Source of the DNA: Rhizobium sp. BK196
GTDB lineage: Bacteria; Pseudomonadota; Alphaproteobacteria; Rhizobiales; Rhizobiaceae
DNA: 64,000 nucleotides
NCBI RefSeq assembly: GCF_014193255.1
Contig: NZ_JACHZB010000007.1
Location: forward strand, 62,001 to 126,000
Direction of reading: 5' to 3'
Shown one piece after another: positions 8,384 through 16,355 of this stretch (the stretch's first letter is position 1; each line of letters starts with the position of its first letter). The notes under the pieces are model-generated. The model saw only the letters and a program-made list of their open reading frames with translations, had not been told where the DNA came from and made no database searches. The translations under genes were made by a program, and so were the position numbers.

Positions 8384-9073
8384 ATGGCTGATGCTGAACC
8401 ACGGCTGGTCATCTTCGATTGCGACGGCGTGCTCGTCGACAGCGAACCGATTTCGATCAGCGTTCTCCTCAAGGCGATGGCCGATCTCGGCGTGACGATT
8501 ACCGAAGACGAGGCCTATGAGCGCTTCCTCGGCAAAAGCCTCGCAACCCTCATCTCTATATTGGAGACGGAGTTCAACGTGCACGCCGACGAGGAATTCC
8601 TCGAAGGCATCCGTACCAGTCTCTATGCCCGCTTCCGCACCGAGCTGAAGGCGATACCCGGCATTGGCGATACGATCGATGCGCTGGGCGTTCCCTGCTG
8701 TGTTGCATCGTCCAGCCAGGTCGAGCGGATCAAGCTGTCTCTCTCTGTCACCGGGCTCTTACCGAAGCTGCCGAACATCTTCAGCGCCAGCATGGTCAAA
8801 CGCGGCAAGCCGGCGCCTGATCTCTTTCTCTATGCTGCCGACCAGATGCATGTGGAACCCCGTGACTGCATCGTCATCGAAGACAGTCCGGCGGGTATTG
8901 CCGCAGCCAAGGCGGCGGGCATGACGGTCTTTGCCTTTACCGGCGGTTCGCATGCAAACTTTGCCGGCTACCGTGAAGAACTCGACCGTCTTTCACCGGA
9001 AGTCGTGTTTGACGCCATGCCGGAATTGATACACCTTGTCCGCAAACAAAAGCTGGACGGGACTCAGCATTGA
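8384..9073 (+). CDS. HAD-superfamily phosphatase (beta-phosphoglucomutase-like subfamily)
   Basis: A 229-residue HAD hydrolase. Motif I is DCDGVLVDSE with nucleophile D12 and acid D14; motif II is the SSQ of CCVASSSQ, motif III the lysine of KRGKPAPDLFL, and motif IV the acidic pair in IEDSPAGIAAA. The helical cap between residues about 20 and 85 is of the subfamily I type seen in sugar phosphatases and beta-phosphoglucomutase. Its stop overlaps the start of the kinase by one base (TGATG), so it belongs to the polyol operon. A role in removing inhibitory polyol or sugar phosphates is inference. Confidence 0.8.
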   Translation: MADAEPRLVIFDCDGVLVDSEPISISVLLKAMADLGVTITEDEAYERFLGKSLATLISILETEFNVHADEEFLEGIRTSLYARFRTELKAIPGIGDTIDALGVPCCVASSSQVERIKLSLSVTGLLPKLPNIFSASMVKRGKPAPDLFLYAADQMHVEPRDCIVIEDSPAGIAAAKAAGMTVFAFTGGSHANFAGYREELDRLSPEVVFDAMPELIHLVRKQKLDGTQH

Positions 9074-10656
9074 TGCGTGATCATGTGGTTGCGGTAGATA
9101 TCGGCACGAGCAGCGCACGCGCCGGTATCTTCGATGCGCACGGCCACCTGCTTGGCAAGGCTGAACATCCTGTCGTCATGAACCGGCCGCGCGAGAACCA
9201 TGCCGAGCATGATTCCGAAGATATATGGTCGGCCGTTTGCACTGCGGTGCGTACGGCTATGGGCAAATCCGGCATCGGGGCTGCCGCAATCGGCGCGATT
9301 GGTTTCGATGCCACCTGCTCCCTTGTGGTGCGCGATACAGAAGGCAGGCAGATCAGCGTTTCCACCGGCGGCGAGACACGGTTCGATACGATCGTCTGGC
9401 TCGACCATCGGGCGCTGAAGGAAGCTGATTTCTGTACGGCGACCAGGCATGAGGTGCTTGAACATTCCGGCAATGTGATGTCGCCGGAAATGGAAATGCC
9501 GAAGCTGATCTGGCTGAAGAAGAGCCTACCGGCGACCTGGGAGAAAGCCGGTTATTTCTTCGACCTTGCCGATTTCCTGACATGGAAGGCGACCGGTTCA
9601 CTTGCCCGGTCCCGCTGCACGCTGACGGCCAAATGGAATTACCTGGCGCATAAAGAAAAAGGCTGGCAGGAGGATTTCCTGCAGCAGATCGGTCTTGAGG
9701 ATCTGCTGGCGCGCGGCCATCTGCCGGACGAGACGGTGGCAGTCGGCGAAAGCATCGGTAAACTGACGCCGCAAGCAGCCGAAGCATTGGGCCTGACTAC
9801 CGATTGCGACGTCTCGGCCGGAATGATTGATGCCTATGCCGGCGCTCTCGGTGCACTCAGCAGCTATGTTGCCGATCCTGCGAAGCTCGAGCAGCAGCTT
9901 GCGCTGATTGCGGGAACATCGAGCTGCATTGTCGCCTTTTCCCGCGAGCGAAAGCCAAGCCAGGGAATGTGGGGGCCTTATTACGAGGCGGTTTTTCCGC
10001 AGTCCTGGCTCGTCGAAGCCGGCCAATCGGCGGCCGGTGCGCTGCTCGATCATATCGTGCGCATGCACGCTGCCGGCGGGGAGCCGACCGCGGCGCTGCA
10101 TCAGAGGATCGTTGCCCGCATCGCTGAACTCAGAGCAGAAGAAGGCGATGCGCTCGGTGCCCGGATCTCCATTCTTCCGGATTTCCACGGCAATCGGTCG
10201 CCACTGGCCGATCCGCACGCGGTCGGCGTCATCAGCGGCCTGACGCTCGATACGTCCTTCGACGGGCTCTGTGCGCTCTATTGGCGAACCGCGATCGGGA
10301 TTGCGCTCGGCATCCGTCACATCCTCGAACAGATGAGGGAACACGGCTACGTGCCGGATACGCTGCATGTGGCCGGCGGGCATGTGAAGAACCCCATTCT
10401 GATGGAGCTCTATTCGGATGTGACGGGCTGCAAGGTCATCGTGCCTGATATGAACGAGGGGGTCCTGCTCGGCACCGCGATCGCCGCATCGGTTGCCTGT
10501 CGCCTACACGAGGATTTGGCGGCGGCTGGCAAGGCGATGTATCCGGGTGGCTCCGAGCGGCTTCCCGACAGGGGCAAGCGGGCGCGTTACGACCGCGACT
10601 ATCGTCGCTTTCTTGCCATGTATCGCCATCGGGCGGAGCTGGAGGCGATGGAATAG
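9073..10656 (+). CDS. FGGY carbohydrate kinase, probable D-ribulokinase/pentulose kinase
   Basis: A 527-residue FGGY kinase. The N-terminal VAVDIGTSSARAGIFD carries the phosphate-binding aspartate D7, and the C-terminal FGGY domain has HVAGGHVKNPILMELYSDVTG. The body (WLDHRALKEADF, SGNVMSPEMEMPKLIWLKK, AGMIDAYAGALG) matches the pentulose-kinase branch containing eukaryotic FGGY D-ribulokinase rather than classical XylB, which is also present in this window at 38222-39676. It would phosphorylate the ketopentose made by polyol oxidation. The ATG at 9073 overlaps the HAD stop; a TTG one codon earlier is possible. It ends one base from the convergent RpiR gene. Exact substrate uncertain. Confidence 0.8.
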   Translation: MRDHVVAVDIGTSSARAGIFDAHGHLLGKAEHPVVMNRPRENHAEHDSEDIWSAVCTAVRTAMGKSGIGAAAIGAIGFDATCSLVVRDTEGRQISVSTGGETRFDTIVWLDHRALKEADFCTATRHEVLEHSGNVMSPEMEMPKLIWLKKSLPATWEKAGYFFDLADFLTWKATGSLARSRCTLTAKWNYLAHKEKGWQEDFLQQIGLEDLLARGHLPDETVAVGESIGKLTPQAAEALGLTTDCDVSAGMIDAYAGALGALSSYVADPAKLEQQLALIAGTSSCIVAFSRERKPSQGMWGPYYEAVFPQSWLVEAGQSAAGALLDHIVRMHAAGGEPTAALHQRIVARIAELRAEEGDALGARISILPDFHGNRSPLADPHAVGVISGLTLDTSFDGLCALYWRTAIGIALGIRHILEQMREHGYVPDTLHVAGGHVKNPILMELYSDVTGCKVIVPDMNEGVLLGTAIAASVACRLHEDLAAAGKAMYPGGSERLPDRGKRARYDRDYRRFLAMYRHRAELEAME

Positions 10657-10657
10657 T

Positions 10658-11512
10658 TCAGTGGTTTGCCGTTTCCCCGAGGATCGTTGCGAATTCCACC
10701 ATGCGTCGGCGGCGCTGGCTCGCCTCTTCACCGGCACCCAAAATGACCGCCTCGGCCAGACAGTCGAGCAAGGCGATCAGCGGTGGCAGGTTATCCGCGT
10801 CCTGCGCGCGGGCAGACGGCAAAGGCAGGACGACGTTCGACTGTTCGGGCAGCCAATCCGCATGTTGAGCGGAAATCAGGATTACCTTGTAGCCGTAACG
10901 CCGGGCAGTGCGCGCAAGCAGCCGTGACCTGGCGAAGCGGCGACAATCGATGATGACGAGCACGGCGTCCTCGACGAAGGAACGGGCGAAAAGCTCCGCG
11001 AAGCGGTTTCCCGCGCCGTCGATCGCACGTACGCCGTCGCGAGCCAGGGTCAGTCGCTGGCAGAAATGATTGGAGAACCCGGCAAGTCTGGCATGGGTAG
11101 CGACGAAGACCTCTCTGGAGGCGCCGATCAGCGCGACGGCTTCGGCCCAATGCGGCTGTGCGGTCAGATGATAGATGTGATGCAGCGCCTGTATCTGTTC
11201 GGCCACGAGAACGGCGAGTGCCTTGCCCTCCGATGCATCCGTCTGCAACTCCGTCATAGAATTTTGGAACTGGACGGGTGAGGTCGTAGCCGTTTCTCGG
11301 ATCTCCACCTTGACACTGTCCAGCCCCTGATAGCCGAGCGCTCGCAGAAAACGGCCGACCGTCATCGGCGAAAGATCAAGCCGGTCGGCAACCGACGCAG
11401 CGGTTTCGAACGGCAGGTCGTTTAAATGTTCGGTGAAATATTTCGCGATGCGTCGTTCGGCAGGCGTGCCGGATTTCGCGTATTGCCTAAGCTTCTCTAC
11501 AAAGTCTTCCAC
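10658..11512 (-). CDS. MurR/RpiR-family transcriptional regulator
   Basis: A 284-residue regulator. Residues about 1-75 form the RpiR HTH (AERRIAKYFTEHLNDLPFET then VADRLDLSPMTVGRFLRALGY), and residues about 125-260 a SIS domain that binds phosphosugars. The start is GTG at 11512, supported by GGGAGG 7 bases upstream on the minus strand and by the family-typical N-terminus. It is convergent with the FGGY kinase, one base apart, and divergent from the EI24-like gene. The 235-bp upstream region carries a 14-bp direct repeat that is the natural operator candidate. Target genes are not evident; the adjacent polyol operon is one possibility. Confidence 0.85.
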   Translation of the reverse strand: MEDFVEKLRQYAKSGTPAERRIAKYFTEHLNDLPFETAASVADRLDLSPMTVGRFLRALGYQGLDSVKVEIRETATTSPVQFQNSMTELQTDASEGKALAVLVAEQIQALHHIYHLTAQPHWAEAVALIGASREVFVATHARLAGFSNHFCQRLTLARDGVRAIDGAGNRFAELFARSFVEDAVLVIIDCRRFARSRLLARTARRYGYKVILISAQHADWLPEQSNVVLPLPSARAQDADNLPPLIALLDCLAEAVILGAGEEASQRRRRMVEFATILGETANH

Positions 11513-11640
11513 GCCGCAGCCTCCCCCATTTCCTCAGAGGCCTTCCGTGGATTCATGCGCAGCCGAATCCTTGTTTCTTAATATTGTCCGGAAGCTCTTC
11601 TTAGGCCCACACGTATTTCCAACTTTGAGAACTATATATT

Positions 11641-11685
11641 AGCATGTAATTTTCGACAAGTTTTCTATTCAAGCATGTAATTTTC
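11641..11685. promoter_or_regulatory. Tandem 14-bp direct repeat upstream of RpiR gene
   Basis: AGCATGTAATTTTC occurs exactly at 11641-11654 and 11672-11685, a 31-bp period (about three helical turns), in an AT-rich region between the divergent RpiR and EI24-like genes. It is a likely binding array for the RpiR protein. Confidence 0.5.
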
Positions 11686-11747
11686 AACTGACTTGCCGGG
11701 AGGATCCCGACTCCCTACATCACGCCGCGTAACGGAGATGCCAGAGA

Positions 11748-12461
11748 ATGATCCTTGACGCCGCTCGCCTTTCGCTTGCCAACCTGTTTGCGCCGGAGAC
11801 CCGGTCGGTTTTCTGGAAGGTTCTGGGACTGACGGTGCTGGTGCTGATTGGCTTGTGGTTCGCGCTGCGCGGCCTGTTCATCACCTTCGTCTTTCCCTGG
11901 ATGGCCGGGTTCTTTCCCGAGATGCCTGACTGGGCCGGCTGGCTCAGCTTTGTTTTCCTGATCGCTGCCGGTGTCGGCCTTGCGCTTGGGCTGGCGCTAC
12001 TGCTCTCGCCAGTTACGGCGCTGATTGCCGGCCTCTTTCTCGACGATGTCGCTGAGGTGACCGAAAAAAAGGACTATCCGCAGGATGCACCGGGCAAGGC
12101 CATGCCGCTCGGCCCGGCGATGGCAAGCTCGATCAAATTCCTCGGCGTCGTGACCATCGGCAATATTATCGCGCTGTTCCTGCTCTTCATTCCCGGCGTC
12201 AATCTCGTCGCCTTCTTCCTCGTGAACGGCTATCTGCTGGGCCGGGAATTCTTCGAATTCGCGGCGATGCGGTTCCGATCGCCGCCGGAGGCGCGGCTGT
12301 TTCGCGCCAAGCATAGTCCGACCGTCTTTCTTGGCGGTCTGGTAATTGCACTTTTCCTGGCGATTCCCATTGTCAACCTTCTCACGCCGCTCTTTGCCGC
12401 AGGCATGATGGTGCATCTGCACAAGCTGATCTCGGCGCGAGATCCCGATTTCCGAGTTTAG
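11748..12461 (+). CDS. EI24/CysZ-like integral membrane protein
   Basis: A 237-residue inner-membrane protein with the EI24 domain (CysZ-like). It has about five or six hydrophobic helices, including residues 22-45 (VFWKVLGLTVLVLIGLWFAL), 63-100 and two in the C-terminal half, and the conserved GREFFEFAAMRF segment of the family. CysZ mediates sulfate uptake in enterobacteria; alphaproteobacterial homologues are usually not near cys genes and none is seen here, so transport of sulfate is only a possibility. The ATG at 11748 follows GGAGATGCCAGAGA. It reads in the same frame as the fragment starting at 12477, separated by its TAG. Confidence 0.75.
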   Translation: MILDAARLSLANLFAPETRSVFWKVLGLTVLVLIGLWFALRGLFITFVFPWMAGFFPEMPDWAGWLSFVFLIAAGVGLALGLALLLSPVTALIAGLFLDDVAEVTEKKDYPQDAPGKAMPLGPAMASSIKFLGVVTIGNIIALFLLFIPGVNLVAFFLVNGYLLGREFFEFAAMRFRSPPEARLFRAKHSPTVFLGGLVIALFLAIPIVNLLTPLFAAGMMVHLHKLISARDPDFRV

Positions 12462-12476
12462 TTTTTCACGCCAGCC

Positions 12477-12710
12477 GTGCTCGGCCTGCCCACGACGGCA
12501 CAGATCGACGCCGAGAATGCGGAAGCGACATTGCGGGCAGGGCTCGAGGCTTTGCCGCCACAGGCCAGTTTGCTCGGACCATTGACGACGATGCTGTCCG
12601 CCGCTTTCGATCGCGCGGCGATCGCCATCGAAGCAGGCGGTGGCCGTGAGGACTACGAGCAGGGGATAGCTGCCCTACTCGACGGCCTCGCCGATCACCT
12701 GCGGCGGTAG
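12477..12710 (+). pseudogene. Possible TetR-family C-terminal remnant (77 codons)
   Basis: A GTG-initiated reading frame of 77 codons directly after the EI24-like gene, in the same frame. Codon use is typical of the neighbours (mostly G or C in third position), unlike a random frame. The end, EDYEQGIAALLDGLADHLRR, and an ALPP-containing helix resemble the end of TetR-family ligand-binding domains; there is no HTH part. It overlaps the 3' end of convergent nth by 36 bp and has no convincing ribosome site. I read it as a decayed regulator fragment, though a small real protein cannot be excluded. Confidence 0.4.
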
Positions 12711-13454
12711 CTGGACCAAAGGTGCGGGGATATCGCTGCTCTTCTCCGGCGACTTACAGATATCGGCGATGACGCAGCGTTCGCATTCCGGGCGACGGGC
12801 CTTGCAGGTATAGCGGCCATGCAGGATCAGCCAGTGATGGGCGTGATAGAGGTAGTGCTTCGGAACAACCTTCATCAGTCGCTCTTCCACCTCGTCGGGG
12901 GTCTTTCCGGGGGCCAGCCTGATGCGGTTGGCGATGCGAAAGATATGGGTGTCAACCGCCATCGTCGCCTGGCCGAAGCCCATTGAGAGTACGACATTGG
13001 CGGTCTTGCGGCCGACGCCCGGCAGGCGAACCAACTCTTCGCGCGTCTCCGGCACCTTACCGCCGAATTCATCGACCAGCATCTGCGAGAGCGCAATGAC
13101 GTTCTTCGCCTTGTTGCGATAAAGGCCGATCGTCCTGATGTATTCGCGCAGCCTCTCCTCGCCGAGATCGAGCATTTTCTGCGGCGTGTCGGCGACCTTG
13201 AAGAGTGCCCGTGTCGCCTTGTTGACGCCGGCATCGGTCGCCTGCGCGGAGAGTGCTACCGCCACGACGAGGGTGAAGGGGTTGGTATGTTCCAGCTCGC
13301 CGCGCGGCTCGGGTCGCTGGATCGAGAAGCGGCGGAAAATCTCCTCGCGCTCGGAAAGCGAATAGGCTGTCTTCACCGCCGCCGGCTTGCGGCGGACGAT
13401 CACATTCGAGTTTTGCGACGGTTTGCCGACGGATTTGAGTTTCGGATTGGCCAT
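12675..13454 (-). CDS. nth: Endonuclease III
   Basis: A 259-residue base-excision repair glycosylase/AP lyase that removes oxidised pyrimidines. The helix-hairpin-helix LPGVGRKTANVVLS contains the catalytic lysine, and the catalytic aspartate is in VDTHIFRI. The C-terminal 4Fe-4S cluster ligands follow the C-x6-C-x2-C-x5-C pattern (CKARRPECERCVIADIC). I chose ATG 13454 (MANPKLKSV); an upstream in-frame ATG at 13478 would add eight unconserved residues and overlap the divergent DUF2244 start. The basic N-terminal extension of about 45 residues before the core is usual in rhizobia. Confidence 0.95.
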   Translation of the reverse strand: MANPKLKSVGKPSQNSNVIVRRKPAAVKTAYSLSEREEIFRRFSIQRPEPRGELEHTNPFTLVVAVALSAQATDAGVNKATRALFKVADTPQKMLDLGEERLREYIRTIGLYRNKAKNVIALSQMLVDEFGGKVPETREELVRLPGVGRKTANVVLSMGFGQATMAVDTHIFRIANRIRLAPGKTPDEVEERLMKVVPKHYLYHAHHWLILHGRYTCKARRPECERCVIADICKSPEKSSDIPAPLVQLPPQVIGEAVE

Positions 13455-13476
13455 GGAAAATCTATACTCAACGGCC

Positions 13477-13974
13477 ATGATGGAAAGCAACGCCGACGGC
13501 CGCAACGAGCAGCCTGTTTTCGCAGCTGAGCTCTTTCCCTACCGCTCCCTCGGACGGAAGGGTTTCAAACTGTTGCTCATAATTTCCGGCGCCATCTGCT
13601 TCGTGTACGGCATGTTCTTCATCCTAACCGGCGCTTGGCCGATCGGCTTCTTTTTCGGGCTGGACTTCCTGCTGCTCTACGGCGCCTTCTGGCTCAATTA
13701 CCGGTCCGGCAAAGTGCGGGAAGAGGTGACGGTTTCGCGGACGGACGTTTCGATACGCAAGTTCTCTCCGTCCGGCCGAATGATCGAGCACCACTTCAAT
13801 CCGTTCTGGACGCGTTTTCTCGTGCGGCGGCATCAGGAGATCGGCATTCTCTCCATGCATATTTTCGGGGAGGGCAAGCGCACGGATGTCGGCTCTTTCC
13901 TCAATCCCGACGATCGCGAAAGCTTCGCCAAGGCCTTCAAGCGCGCACTTGCAACGGTAAAACAGCGGATCTGA
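13477..13974 (+). CDS. DUF2244-family membrane protein
   Basis: A 165-residue protein of the DUF2244 family, of unknown function and common in Alphaproteobacteria. Two adjacent transmembrane helices (residues about 28-48 and 53-70, GFKLLLIISGAICFVYGMFF and ITGAWPIGFFFGLDFLLLYG region) precede a cytosolic domain with VSRTDVSIRK and WTRFLVRRHQE. ATG codons at 13477 and 13480 are both possible; both leave only about 22 bp to the divergent nth start, so the promoters must overlap coding sequence. A longer frame from 13387 would lie wholly inside nth and is unlikely. Confidence 0.75.
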   Translation: MMESNADGRNEQPVFAAELFPYRSLGRKGFKLLLIISGAICFVYGMFFILTGAWPIGFFFGLDFLLLYGAFWLNYRSGKVREEVTVSRTDVSIRKFSPSGRMIEHHFNPFWTRFLVRRHQEIGILSMHIFGEGKRTDVGSFLNPDDRESFAKAFKRALATVKQRI

Positions 13975-14043
13975 AATATCGCGCAAGAAACGGGTGGTTT
14001 GGCCGCCCGGCCTTGATTATCTCCTTTGTAAAGGAGAAAAACG

Positions 14044-14916
14044 ATGAACATGATCGCGAAGCTCGATACGGATATTACCCCCGCAGGCCCGGACTATAAT
14101 ACTGTCCGCCAGGTCATCGAACTCATCAGCGAAGAATATCGCGACCAGCCGTCGCTGGAGGCGATTGCCGCACGGCTGAACCAGTCGCCGACGCAGCTTC
14201 AGAAGACCTTTACCCGCTGGGCCGGCCTTTCTCCCAAGGCGTTCCTGCAGGCCGTGACGCTCGACCACGCCAAACGGCTGCTGCGCCAGGAGGAAATGCC
14301 GCTGCTCGAAACCTCCATCGAGGTCGGTCTCTCAGGCCCGAGCCGCCTGCACGACCTGTTTGTGACGCACGAGGCAATGTCGCCGGGCGAATGGAAGGCG
14401 AAGGGCGGCGGGCTGACGATCCGTTACGGGTTCCATACCTGCCCCTTCGGCACGGCTCTCGTCATGGTGACGGACCGTGGTCTTGCGGGCCTCGCCTTCA
14501 GCGATTCCGGTGATGAAAAGGCCTGCCTTGAGGATATGACCTGCCGTTGGCCGAATGCGGAATATGTGGAGGACCGCCAAGCGACGGCGCCTTATGCCGA
14601 GCGTATCTTCCAACCGGGCCGCTGGACGTCGGACCAGCCGCTGCGGGTCGTGCTGATCGGCACGGATTTTCAGGTCAGCGTCTGGCAGAGCCTTCTGAAA
14701 ATCCCCTTCGGCAAGGCCGTGACCTATAGCGATATCGCCAAGGACATTGGCCGGCCGACTGCCATGCGCGCGGTCGGTGCGGCAGTCGGGGCCAACCCGA
14801 TCTCCTTCGTCGTGCCCTGCCATCGTGCACTCGGCAAAAACGGAGCATTGACCGGTTACCATTGGGGTCTGACCCGCAAGCGGGCCATGCTTGGCTGGGA
14901 ATCGGCGCACGCCTGA
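14044..14916 (+). CDS. ada: Ada-like protein: AraC HTH fused to O6-methylguanine-DNA methyltransferase
   Basis: A 290-residue DNA alkylation-repair protein. Residues about 20-115 are an AraC-type HTH pair (LEAIAARLNQSPTQLQKTFTRWAGLSPKAFL), and residues about 125-290 the methyltransferase domain. The acceptor cysteine is C259 in VVPCHRAL, preceded by the DNA-binding RAVGAAVGANP helix. The N-terminal zinc methylphosphotriester domain of E. coli Ada is missing altogether, as in many rhizobial proteins, so how or whether methylation activates its HTH is unclear. AAAGGAG lies 7 bases before the ATG. A single gene between DUF2244 and the SorC gene. Confidence 0.9.
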   Translation: MNMIAKLDTDITPAGPDYNTVRQVIELISEEYRDQPSLEAIAARLNQSPTQLQKTFTRWAGLSPKAFLQAVTLDHAKRLLRQEEMPLLETSIEVGLSGPSRLHDLFVTHEAMSPGEWKAKGGGLTIRYGFHTCPFGTALVMVTDRGLAGLAFSDSGDEKACLEDMTCRWPNAEYVEDRQATAPYAERIFQPGRWTSDQPLRVVLIGTDFQVSVWQSLLKIPFGKAVTYSDIAKDIGRPTAMRAVGAAVGANPISFVVPCHRALGKNGALTGYHWGLTRKRAMLGWESAHA

Positions 14917-14940
14917 CCGATTGGAAGCAGCCGAAGCCGT

Positions 14941-15924
14941 TCAGGCAGCTTCGGCGAGCGCCAGCAATGCTTTTGCCGCACTCTCGTCGGTAATCAGTGT
15001 ATTGCAGCCGATGCGTCTGATCGTTGCGCGGATCGCGACGGCACGGTGCGCGCCGCCGGAGGACAGTACGATATGTTTCGCCTCTTTCAGAGTATCGAGA
15101 TCCACCGACATCACCCGCTGATTGATCGAATGATCGACGGAATTGCCGTCCTTGTCCAGAAAGTTGAACATAGTGTCGCAGACACAGCCGGCATCAACCA
15201 GCTGCTGCAGTTCGGCCTTCGAAATCCATCCCTCGGACAGCGACGTCGAATGCGGGCCGATATCGCCACAGCTGACGATCGCGAGATCAAGGTTTTCCGC
15301 CAGCCGGTAGATCGTATCCAATCCGCATTTTTCGATGAGGTTTCGCTTGGTCTCGATTGAATCGACGAGTAGTGGGGCCAGGAACATGTAACATTCCGCT
15401 CCGAGCTGGTTGGCGAGGCGCCAAGTGTAGTCGATCGGGTTTGTCTGGTGGACGGCGACGATACCGCCGAGCAGAGAGACGATCTTGCAGTTGTCGCGCC
15501 GTGGCGGCCGGAAGCTCGCGAGAGAGGCCGTCATAGTGCGGCCCCAGCCGACGCCGATCGTATAATCGTCCGGAATGGCCTCCGACAGGAACTGACCGAG
15601 CGCTAAGCCGACATTCTTTGCCAGGGAATTCACATCACATTTGGAGGGCTCCGGCACGACGATCGCCTCATCGAGGCCGTAGGCCCGTTCCAGCTTGACC
15701 GATAGCTCTACGCAGTCGCCGATCGAATCGTTGATCCAGATCTGGACTTCGCTGCGCTTCATCGCCTCGTCGAGCAGGCGGATGACGGTCGTGCGGCTGA
15801 TGCCGAGCTGTTCGGCGACATCCTTCTGGGTCAGGCCCTCGTTGTAATAGAGCCATGCGGCCCGCAGCCGGAGCGAGGAGGCTTCGGAATAAGCAGTGTG
15901 TGTGCCGCGTTTCAGCTTGACCAC
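14941..15924 (-). CDS. SorC-family sugar-binding transcriptional regulator
   Basis: A 327-residue regulator with N-terminal HTH (LRAAWLYYNEGLTQKDVAEQLGIS, residues 20-43) and a SorC ligand domain containing VGWGRTMTASLASF. It resembles the EryD/SorC group but no erythritol genes are nearby. The start is GTG 15924, with GGGAGGAG immediately upstream on the minus strand. It is divergent from transaldolase across 430 bp that hold an inverted 9-bp repeat, so it may control tal or itself. Clearly a paralogue, not a duplicate, of the SorC protein at 1444-2397. Confidence 0.85.
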   Translation of the reverse strand: MVKLKRGTHTAYSEASSLRLRAAWLYYNEGLTQKDVAEQLGISRTTVIRLLDEAMKRSEVQIWINDSIGDCVELSVKLERAYGLDEAIVVPEPSKCDVNSLAKNVGLALGQFLSEAIPDDYTIGVGWGRTMTASLASFRPPRRDNCKIVSLLGGIVAVHQTNPIDYTWRLANQLGAECYMFLAPLLVDSIETKRNLIEKCGLDTIYRLAENLDLAIVSCGDIGPHSTSLSEGWISKAELQQLVDAGCVCDTMFNFLDKDGNSVDHSINQRVMSVDLDTLKEAKHIVLSSGGAHRAVAIRATIRRIGCNTLITDESAAKALLALAEAA

Positions 15925-16355
15925 ATCTCCTCCCGCGTCGATTTCGCCCTAGATCTTTGCCATCGATGACATAAGATTGCGGCATCGGTTTTGTTCCTGC
16001 GATAATGCCGGGCGTGACACTTATGTCAATTGAAATGCACAAATGTCCTTGACTTTTCGTTGCGGGAGCGGCGATAGTCGTCGTCGACAACATCGTTCTT
16101 GTCCGTCCGAGGAGGACAATGTGCGGGAATGCGGAAAGTTTCGACCGGCCTCTCAGCCGCACGCGGCATCGATTGCGGTGTGCCGTTGTATTCCGACGTT
16201 GGGAACGCCGACAATGTCTCTCACGTTTAAGGATCATCCGTGACGGACGCGCGACTATTTGCCTGCTGCATGCAAACCATCTGATCCTCAGATCACCTCT
16301 TTGCCGGGCGGAACTCGCGCCGGTCCGCAGTCCAAGTTCAAAAAGGATTTTGACC
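15925..16355. other. 430-bp intergenic region upstream of transaldolase
   Basis: Besides the TGACATAAG inverted repeat, it holds a hairpin (TTGTCC 16099-16104 with GGACAA 16114-16119) that buries a strong GAGGAGG ribosome-site sequence at 16109-16115. An ATG at 16119 after it opens a frame running into tal, but the translated 79 residues are Arg- and Cys-rich and not protein-like. A long 5' leader for tal is possible. No RNA family recognised. Confidence 0.4.
15967..16028. promoter_or_regulatory. Separated inverted repeat TGACATAAG ... CTTATGTCA
   Basis: TGACATAAG at 15967-15975 and its exact reverse complement CTTATGTCA at 16020-16028 are centred 53 bp apart (about five helical turns) just upstream of the SorC gene. 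The arrangement suits a looping repressor operator pair. A further partial copy, ATGTCCTTGAC, lies near 16043. Confidence 0.4.

Noticed and set aside
16119..16355. 79-residue N-terminal extension of transaldolase
   Set aside because: Despite a strong ribosome site, the extension is not protein-like and the canonical start gives the exact family N-terminus and numbering (K132).
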